Source: Spirochaetaceae bacterium
GTDB taxonomy: Bacteria; Spirochaetota; Spirochaetia; Sphaerochaetales; Sphaerochaetaceae
Length of the DNA stretch: 26,074 nucleotides
Assembly: GCA_016649775.1 (NCBI GenBank)
Contig: JAENWY010000004.1
Span: forward strand, 1-26,074
Reading direction: 5' to 3'
Shown: positions 21,439-26,074 of the stretch, piece by piece
How the letters are laid out: every line of letters begins with the position of its first letter
How positions within the stretch are numbered: the first letter of the stretch is position 1
Program-made: the position numbers and the translations under genes
The notes under the pieces: generated by a model
Seen by the model: only the letters and a program-made list of their open reading frames with translations
The model's database searches: none
What the model was told of the DNA's origin: nothing

Positions 21439-22500
21439 ATGAATAATAATGAACGGATATTTTTTGCAAACGATTATGCCTCAACGGCTCACCCTAAATT
21501 ACTACAAGCTTTAGTTGATACTAATTTTGTTAATACTATAGGATATGGAGAAGATAGATACTGTAATGAGGCTAAAGAATTAATAAAGAAAGAATGTAAT
21601 AATGAAAATGTTGATATTTTCTTTTTAGTTGGAGGAACTCCTGCTAATATGATATTTATTTCATCAGTATTAAAAAGTTATCAAGGCGTAATTTCTCCAG
21701 ATACAGGTCATATCGCAACTCATGAAACTGGTTCTATCGAATCAAGAGGGCATAAAGTAATAACCCTTAGAGCTAATAAAGAAGGCAAAATTAATGCTAA
21801 TCAAATATCTTCTTACTATGATAAATATAAAAATGATCCAAATTCTCTTCATGTAGTAGAACCCTCAGGAGTTTATATCTCGCATCCAACTGAAATCGGT
21901 GCATTATACACAAAAGAAGAATTAATAGATATTAATAGGGTCTGTAGTGTCAATGGTTTGTTCCTATATGTTGATGGTGCTAGATTAGGGTATGCTTTAG
22001 CCAGTGAAAAGAATGAAATTACAATACCTTTATTAGCTGAACTTTGTGATGCTTTTTATATAGGTGGAACTAAATGTGGTGCTCTATTAGGAGAGGCACT
22101 TGTAATCAGTAATAGAAGTTATACACATGATGTGCATTATAATATAAAACCAAATGGAGGTTTATTAGCTAAAGGCAAAATATTAGGAGTACAGTTTAAA
22201 GAATTATTTACGGATAACCTTTATATTTCAATATGTAAGAATGCTAACGATTTTGCTCAAGAAATTGCTAAAACTTGTAAAGAAGTAGGGTTTAGAATGT
22301 TATGTGATTCTTTTACTAATCAACAATTTGTAATAATTCCTAAAACAATACTAAAAGAATTAGAAAAGAAGTATGAATTTGCTATATGGGAACAATATGA
22401 TAGTGAAAACATGATAATAAGAATTTGTACTAGTTGGGCGACAACAAAAGAAAGTGTAGAAGAACTTTGCTTAGATCTTAAATCAAATAGAATTAATTAA
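21439..22500 (+). CDS. Threonine aldolase/beta-eliminating lyase family PLP enzyme
   Basis: 353 residues from ATG 21439. A ribosome site (AAGAGAG, 21424-21430) and a promoter place the start here. It is a fold-type I PLP enzyme. FLVGGTPANMIFISSVL is the cofactor phosphate loop, and HIATHETGSIESRGHKVI carries the stacking His. VVEPSGVYISHPTEIGALYTKEEL and YVDGARLGYAL (D179, R182) follow, and the Schiff-base lysine is in YIGGTKCGALLGEA (K212). This pattern matches low-specificity threonine aldolases, which split threonine or allo-threonine into glycine and acetaldehyde. Related aromatic amino-acid lyases or other beta-eliminating enzymes cannot be excluded. It is a single-gene unit, with the gldA pseudogene divergent upstream and a terminator hairpin five bases after the stop. 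Confidence 0.87.
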   Translation: MNNNERIFFANDYASTAHPKLLQALVDTNFVNTIGYGEDRYCNEAKELIKKECNNENVDIFFLVGGTPANMIFISSVLKSYQGVISPDTGHIATHETGSIESRGHKVITLRANKEGKINANQISSYYDKYKNDPNSLHVVEPSGVYISHPTEIGALYTKEELIDINRVCSVNGLFLYVDGARLGYALASEKNEITIPLLAELCDAFYIGGTKCGALLGEALVISNRSYTHDVHYNIKPNGGLLAKGKILGVQFKELFTDNLYISICKNANDFAQEIAKTCKEVGFRMLCDSFTNQQFVIIPKTILKELEKKYEFAIWEQYDSENMIIRICTSWATTKESVEELCLDLKSNRIN

Positions 22501-22535
22501 AAAAATGGCTATTTTTCATTAAGAAAAATAGCCAT
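22498..22535 (-). terminator. Terminator of the beta-barrel lipoprotein gene, shared with the aldolase gene
   Basis: A perfect 13-bp stem, ATGGCTATTTTTC (22505-22517) with GAAAAATAGCCAT (22523-22535), and the loop ATTAA. On the minus strand it is followed by seven T residues (22504-22498), a classic intrinsic terminator 20 bases after the lipoprotein stop. The same hairpin closes the plus-strand aldolase mRNA. Confidence 0.85.
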
Positions 22536-22554
22536 ATATGTCTCATTGTTTTAA

Positions 22555-24207
22555 TTAATATTTATAAGTTAATCCAACTTGTGCATCAAAGGCATGCGAT
22601 ACAACCTTTGCTTTGTATAAGAAGTTATAATCTGCACCAACATTGATAGTTAAAGATTCAGTGAAATTAAATTTAACACCGCCGCCAACTTTTGCTCTAA
22701 AGAATGGAGAGAGGGAATCTCCATTAATGAAAATTAAACTACCTACACCAACTTTTAAATAAGGACTTAATGTATTATTATTTAATAAATCAAAATCATG
22801 AGTTATTGTGAACATAGGAACAAATTGATTTATATAGCCTACATTAAATTTATCGGTACCAATTCCTAGCTCTAACCCCATATCCCAATTAGGAAGGAAT
22901 TCTTTTTCAATTACAAAATCAAGTCTTAAACCAAAATTTGTAAAATTATCAGCACTGAGCTCTTCTAATTTACCATAAAAAAATGTGTAATTTGCCATTA
23001 CTCCAAATATGAAAGGTTTACTAATTTTATTATCAATTATTAGAGAATTATCAAAGTTTTCAGTAGAGTTAGACAATGAAACATCAATGGTTTGTTTTTT
23101 ATTCTCAACAATAACATTATCAACTGGAGTTGAAGATAGGGGAGCAACTAATTCTTGATCTTTAATATTAGCTGTTGCAGAATCAACCTCTACGGCTTTG
23201 CTAACTGGTTCAATTAAAGAAGTACCAGTTGCTTCATTTGTTGCAGTATTTAAAGTCTTTACAGCTTCTATATCTACTAAATAAAGGGTGTAACTATCTG
23301 AGGATGTTGAGAAAGTGATGGAATTATTTTCTGTATCTTGGGATATAAGTGTTAATTCTCCTACAAGAATTTTTGTAATACCTTTAGTTGTAAATGTAGT
23401 TTTATTAATATCATTAAAGATACTAGAACCATTTTGTAGAATAAATGTAGTTCCAAATCCTACAGTATGTTGAAGTTTACTTCCATCCACATAAGAAATA
23501 TTGATTTTAGGAAGTTCAATATCCAAAGCTTCAATATTTGAATTTGAAATTATAATATTTTCATATTTTGTTATTACATTTTTTTCATTGAATATAAATG
23601 AAATTTTATCTGTGGTGATAATAACACTAGTATCATTAAATCTAATATTAGCATTATCAGTTAATGCAATAGAGTACCAATCATTATTTGCAGCAAAGTT
23701 TTGAATTGTTGGTAATTTAACAGTAACATCTTTATAAGAAAAAACAAAGTTTGTTAAATTAGGACCAACATTTAGAGTAATTCCTACAGGGAATTTTGCT
23801 TCAATAGATCCGTCTTTTGAAATTGTTAATGAAGTACCATCTGAGTTGTTGAATTTAGCTGTTTCTGCATCAATACTATAATTTACAAATTTATTAGCAC
23901 TGATTAAAGTGTTTTTGTAATATAAAAAGTCATCTTTTAATTCAAATCCAAAATCTTCTATATTCAATTGATTTAATTTTGCTGTAGGTTTTACCTCTTC
24001 TGTCTGTATTTTACTTTCAGAAGTAACTTTTGTTTCTGTTAAATTTTTCGTAATAGTCTCAGTTTTTGCGACTGTTACTGGTTTTTCTGTAGCGATTTGA
24101 TCTTTTGCAATAACATCAACATTTTTCTTATTACAACTTACTAGTGTAAGTGAAGCCGAAATAGCAATAATACTTAAAAGTAAAATCTTTGATTTTTTAA
24201 AATTCAT
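22555..24207 (-). CDS. Lipoprotein with C-terminal outer-membrane beta-barrel-like domain
   Basis: 550 residues. A lipoprotein signal ends in TLVSC, with C25 as the modified cysteine. A Lys/Thr/Glu-rich flexible stretch (about 26-85) follows. Residues about 90-320 are a beta-rich region of short repeated strands (FLYYKNTLISANKFVNYS, then ISKDGSIEAKFPVG and similar). A second low-complexity linker spans about 320-395. The last about 155 residues alternate polar and aromatic/hydrophobic residues (FIFGVMANYTFFYGKL, LRLDFVIEKEFL, WDMGLELGIG, SPYLKVGVGSLIFI, FRAKVGGGVKFNF, LTINVGADYNFLY). The chain ends in GLTYKY with a terminal aromatic, as in outer-membrane beta-barrels. I do not recognise the family. 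A barrel plus a lipid anchor is unusual; it may be a surface or envelope-spanning protein. The start is supported by GAGGT and a promoter upstream. Confidence 0.8.
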   Translation of the reverse strand: MNFKKSKILLLSIIAISASLTLVSCNKKNVDVIAKDQIATEKPVTVAKTETITKNLTETKVTSESKIQTEEVKPTAKLNQLNIEDFGFELKDDFLYYKNTLISANKFVNYSIDAETAKFNNSDGTSLTISKDGSIEAKFPVGITLNVGPNLTNFVFSYKDVTVKLPTIQNFAANNDWYSIALTDNANIRFNDTSVIITTDKISFIFNEKNVITKYENIIISNSNIEALDIELPKINISYVDGSKLQHTVGFGTTFILQNGSSIFNDINKTTFTTKGITKILVGELTLISQDTENNSITFSTSSDSYTLYLVDIEAVKTLNTATNEATGTSLIEPVSKAVEVDSATANIKDQELVAPLSSTPVDNVIVENKKQTIDVSLSNSTENFDNSLIIDNKISKPFIFGVMANYTFFYGKLEELSADNFTNFGLRLDFVIEKEFLPNWDMGLELGIGTDKFNVGYINQFVPMFTITHDFDLLNNNTLSPYLKVGVGSLIFINGDSLSPFFRAKVGGGVKFNFTESLTINVGADYNFLYKAKVVSHAFDAQVGLTYKY

Positions 24208-24242
24208 ATATACCTCATCTAAATTTTTTTAGTAATTTTCAT

Positions 24243-24271
24243 AGTTTAAAATAACTAATTTTTTTTGTAAA
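24243..24271 (-). promoter_or_regulatory. Promoter of the beta-barrel lipoprotein gene
   Basis: On the minus strand: TTTACA (24271-24266), a 17-base spacer, TAAACT (24248-24243). The leader would be about 30 bases long and contain the GAGGT ribosome site. Confidence 0.55.
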
Positions 24272-24428
24272 GAATAATAAGAATATTGTATTATATCAAG
24301 CTAATTTATAATAATTCCCGAAAATAATTAGAATTATAATTTAAAGTCTTATATAAAAGTTAATAATCGTTAAAAAGTATATAAAAGATGAAATCAGGGC
24401 TAAGGATTTAAAAGAAACAATATATTTT

Positions 24429-24761
24429 CTATTTATTAGTCCTATGTATAACATTTATATCTTCAACGGTAATAAGCCCTTCTTTTACCATTTCTTTAAT
24501 TTCTGGTATAACTCTATCAATATTGTCTTTTGTATCTACAACTTCAATAATTATAGGTAATGAAGAACTCATTTCGACAAAGCGAGCTGTATAGATTACT
24601 TTGTTTTGGCCATAACCAGCAATTCCCCTAGTTACCGTTACACCAACAATTTCAAGTTCTTTAAGTTTAAAAACCAAGGCATTATAAAGATTGTGACTTT
24701 TATAACGTGTATCTTCACTTATATATATTTTGAGTAACTGATATTTAGTGTTGTCTTCCAT
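24429..24761 (-). CDS. DUF190 (UPF0166) family protein
   Basis: 110 residues. It is a small soluble protein with a ferredoxin-like alpha/beta pattern: LLKIYISEDTRYKSHNLYNAL, LEIVGVTVTRGIAGYG, SSLPIIIEVVDTKDNIDRVIPEIKEMV and ending GLITVEDINVIH. These are the family features: a conserved Y-x-S-E-D start, the TVxRGIxGYG loop and the IxxVxxxxxIDxxxP strand. It resembles PII-like regulators, and DUF190 genes are often found next to crcB, which is the case here: it is 22 bases behind the second crcB copy on the same strand. A regulatory or sensing role in fluoride export is inferred; the biochemical function is not known. The ribosome site AAGGAGAA precedes the ATG. Confidence 0.87.
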   Translation of the reverse strand: MEDNTKYQLLKIYISEDTRYKSHNLYNALVFKLKELEIVGVTVTRGIAGYGQNKVIYTARFVEMSSSLPIIIEVVDTKDNIDRVIPEIKEMVKEGLITVEDINVIHRTNK

Positions 24762-24783
24762 CTCTTTTCTCCTTTATCTCTAT

Positions 24784-25143
24784 CTATATTATAAGACTAA
24801 TTGAAAATCCTGCAACATATAAAAATGAACCAAGTAAAACTGAAGAAATAATATAGAGTATTCCATATTTATATTCATTCTTTTGAAATAAAGTAACTGA
24901 TCCGTACATAAAGGTTGAATAGGTAGTAAAGGCTCCAAGAAAACCATCTCCTAATAAGGAATAAATAGTTGTTCCGTTAAATTTCGCATTAATTATACCT
25001 AGTAAAAAAGCGCCAAATAGGTTTATAAAAAAGGTTCCAAGAGGAAAAAGTGTGCTAGTATTAGATGAAATTAATCGTTCAATTTTAAAGCGCGAAATAC
25101 TACCAAAAATTCCACCAATACCAACAAAAATAAGAGCAAACAT
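24784..25143 (-). CDS. crcB: Fluoride channel subunit CrcB/Fluc (second copy)
   Basis: 119 residues with four hydrophobic segments: about 1-20, 33-53, 62-85 and 96-118. The Fluc motifs are GGIFGSISRFKIERL near the N-terminus, PLGTFFINLFGAFLLG (TM2, with the conserved Asn) and GDGFLGAFTTYSTFMYG (the TM3 break with the Phe-box and Na+ site region). Fluc proteins form antiparallel dimers that let fluoride leak out of the cytoplasm. Where two adjacent genes occur, they usually make a heterodimer whose subunits lie in opposite orientations. The start codon overlaps the stop of the first copy (TAATG), which would make subunits in equal amounts. A ribosome site-like AAGGATGAG lies just before the overlap. 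Confidence 0.92.
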   Translation of the reverse strand: MFALIFVGIGGIFGSISRFKIERLISSNTSTLFPLGTFFINLFGAFLLGIINAKFNGTTIYSLLGDGFLGAFTTYSTFMYGSVTLFQKNEYKYGILYIISSVLLGSFLYVAGFSISLII

Positions 25144-25556
25144 TAAATCTCATCCTTTGTATTTCTTCTATAATGTACTCCTTGAAGTTTCATCGCTAAA
25201 TAATATCCTAAAAAAGCAAAAAATAATCCAAGCAATATGGAGGAAACAATATATATTAAAGATTCAATATAGTGTTCACTCATCAAAAGATTCATCGCTT
25301 CTTTAGTGAAAGTTGAAAATGTAGTAAAAGAACCTAAAAAACCCACAGAAATACCAGTTTTGATATCTGTATCGATTGTAAATATTGCCAAGGATATTGT
25401 TAAAAAAAATGCAATAATGAAAGAACCAAGTATATTTATTAAAACAGTATCAAATGGGATAATTTGATTATTACCAAATATGTGTTGGAGTTTTATAGCA
25501 CTACGTGACATAGATCCAAGAAAACCTCCAAGTCCAATGAATATATATTTTCGCAT
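25143..25556 (-). CDS. crcB: Fluoride channel subunit CrcB/Fluc (first copy)
   Basis: 137 residues, a longer C-terminal tail than the second copy (KLQGVHYRRNTKDEI). Four membrane segments are visible, with GGFLGSMSRSAIKL, PFDTVLINILGSFIIAFF and SVGFLGSFTTFSTFTKEAM. It is clearly diverged from the second copy, which fits a heterodimer in which each subunit has a fixed membrane orientation. It is the first gene of a three-gene operon (crcB, crcB, DUF190) on the minus strand. The ribosome site is weak (GTGAGA, about 7 bases upstream). A TATAAT-like -10 lies at 25589-25584 without a convincing -35. I see no fluoride riboswitch in front of it. Confidence 0.92.
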   Translation of the reverse strand: MRKYIFIGLGGFLGSMSRSAIKLQHIFGNNQIIPFDTVLINILGSFIIAFFLTISLAIFTIDTDIKTGISVGFLGSFTTFSTFTKEAMNLLMSEHYIESLIYIVSSILLGLFFAFLGYYLAMKLQGVHYRRNTKDEI

Positions 25557-25778
25557 GTTAATCTCACAGTCATTAATTAAAAATTATAATAGTTTTCTAT
25601 TAAAAGAGCTTTATTATGTATTCAATATTACAAAAGTATTTAATTTTACACAACAGTTGCAAGTGTTCCTCACTAAGATAGATTCTTTCTAATTATAGGG
25701 GGAATTTTAAATCTATAAAAAAAGATTCAGAAAATTTGATTCAAATTTTGTTATTTATGAAATATACAGATTAATAGC
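25557..25778. other. Intergenic region upstream of the fluoride operon
   Basis: AT-rich and without a supportable gene. The only visible signal is a TATAAT on the minus strand at 25589-25584, which could be the -10 of the crcB operon. I looked here for the fluoride aptamer and did not find it. Confidence 0.4.
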
Positions 25779-26074
25779 TTATAAAAGTATATTTTTTATA
25801 TCAAAAGCCAGGGTTTGCTCACTGTTTATAGGACTAATATAAGGGTGTAACCACTTTGTTGTTTTTAATCCAAGTTTATGTGCTTTAATGCTAGTAGTTG
25901 CAACATGCCTTTAGAGACTTATCCTATAAAAGTATTTTAAGTGATATGATGTTGTGCTCTCAAAACCCCTTCTTAATCTTTCCTATAACAGAATACACAC
26001 TTATAATAGTTTCAGTATCAACGCCAATATCTGAAGAAGCTAGAATAGATCTAAGGCCCTTCATTTCAACAAGA
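25779..26074 (-). pseudogene. Unidentified decayed reading frame (partial)
   Basis: On the minus strand, entering from the window edge, one frame gives LVEMKGLRSILASSDIG continuing to KIKKGF and a stop. A shifted frame later gives AHKLGLKTTKWLHPYISPIN continuing to LAFDIKNILL and a stop at 25781-25779. Both pieces have protein-like composition, but stops and a frameshift separate them. I do not recognise the family. It may be the 3' end of a broken gene that lies mostly outside the window. Confidence 0.35.

Noticed and set aside
25557..25800. Fluoride riboswitch upstream of crcB
   Set aside because: The aptamer's conserved GG..GATGG...CGCC start and its downstream CTGATG-like part are absent on the minus strand here.
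1..26074. CRISPR arrays, tRNA or rRNA genes, prophage
   Set aside because: I saw no regularly spaced repeats of CRISPR type, no tRNA or rRNA signatures and no phage structural genes.

Overview
The window is a piece of a low-GC chromosome (about 30% GC by eye) that uses the standard genetic code. Two secreted proteins carry lipoprotein signals, and one of these ends in what looks like an outer-membrane beta-barrel, so the cell is probably a diderm. The permissive lipobox (FSSC), a caspase-fold lipoprotein and an anaerobe-type gene content would fit a host-associated spirochaete, but I cannot fix the taxon. At least two genes or elements are decayed (an ISL3-type transposase and a glycerol dehydrogenase), and a possible third lies at the right edge. 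This suggests ongoing reductive evolution.

Left third (1-11.3 kb, + strand): an anaerobic purine/urate catabolism locus. It holds the C-terminal half of YgfK (flavin/Fe-S oxidoreductase), SsnA (amidohydrolase), YgeY (M20 hydrolase), an 8-oxoguanine-deaminase-type amidohydrolase, YgfM (FAD subunit), XdhD (molybdopterin subunit) and YgeW (knotted carbamoyltransferase). These match the E. coli ygfK-ssnA-ygfM-xdhD and ygeW-ygeX-ygeY genes and the gene set recently linked to urate breakdown by gut anaerobes. The locus is split by a 626-base gap (4238-4863). The gap contains a terminator-like RNA with two mutually exclusive pairings, a 30-base direct repeat around a palindrome, a promoter and a structured leader. 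In the second block the genes are coupled by TAATG overlaps, and a strong hairpin sits between xdhD and ygeW.

Middle (11.3-18.1 kb): a caspase-fold lipoprotein with its own promoter, then a heavily decayed ISL3-type insertion sequence. Next comes the most unusual gene of the window: a response regulator fused to a degenerate GGDEF domain, an intact EAL domain (c-di-GMP phosphodiesterase) and a C-terminal flavodoxin/two-[4Fe-4S] ferredoxin module of the EFR1 type. It converges on an ABC-F ATPase (Uup-like) through two crossing terminators.

Right part (18.1-26.1 kb): a COG2509-type FAD dehydrogenase, whose promoter predicts a leaderless mRNA, overlaps a hypoxanthine-DNA-glycosylase-like gene. 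Then come a gldA pseudogene, a threonine-aldolase-type PLP enzyme, a lipoprotein with a C-terminal beta-barrel, and a fluoride-export operon (two CrcB subunits plus a DUF190 protein). The right edge is non-coding and contains what looks like an unidentified decayed reading frame.
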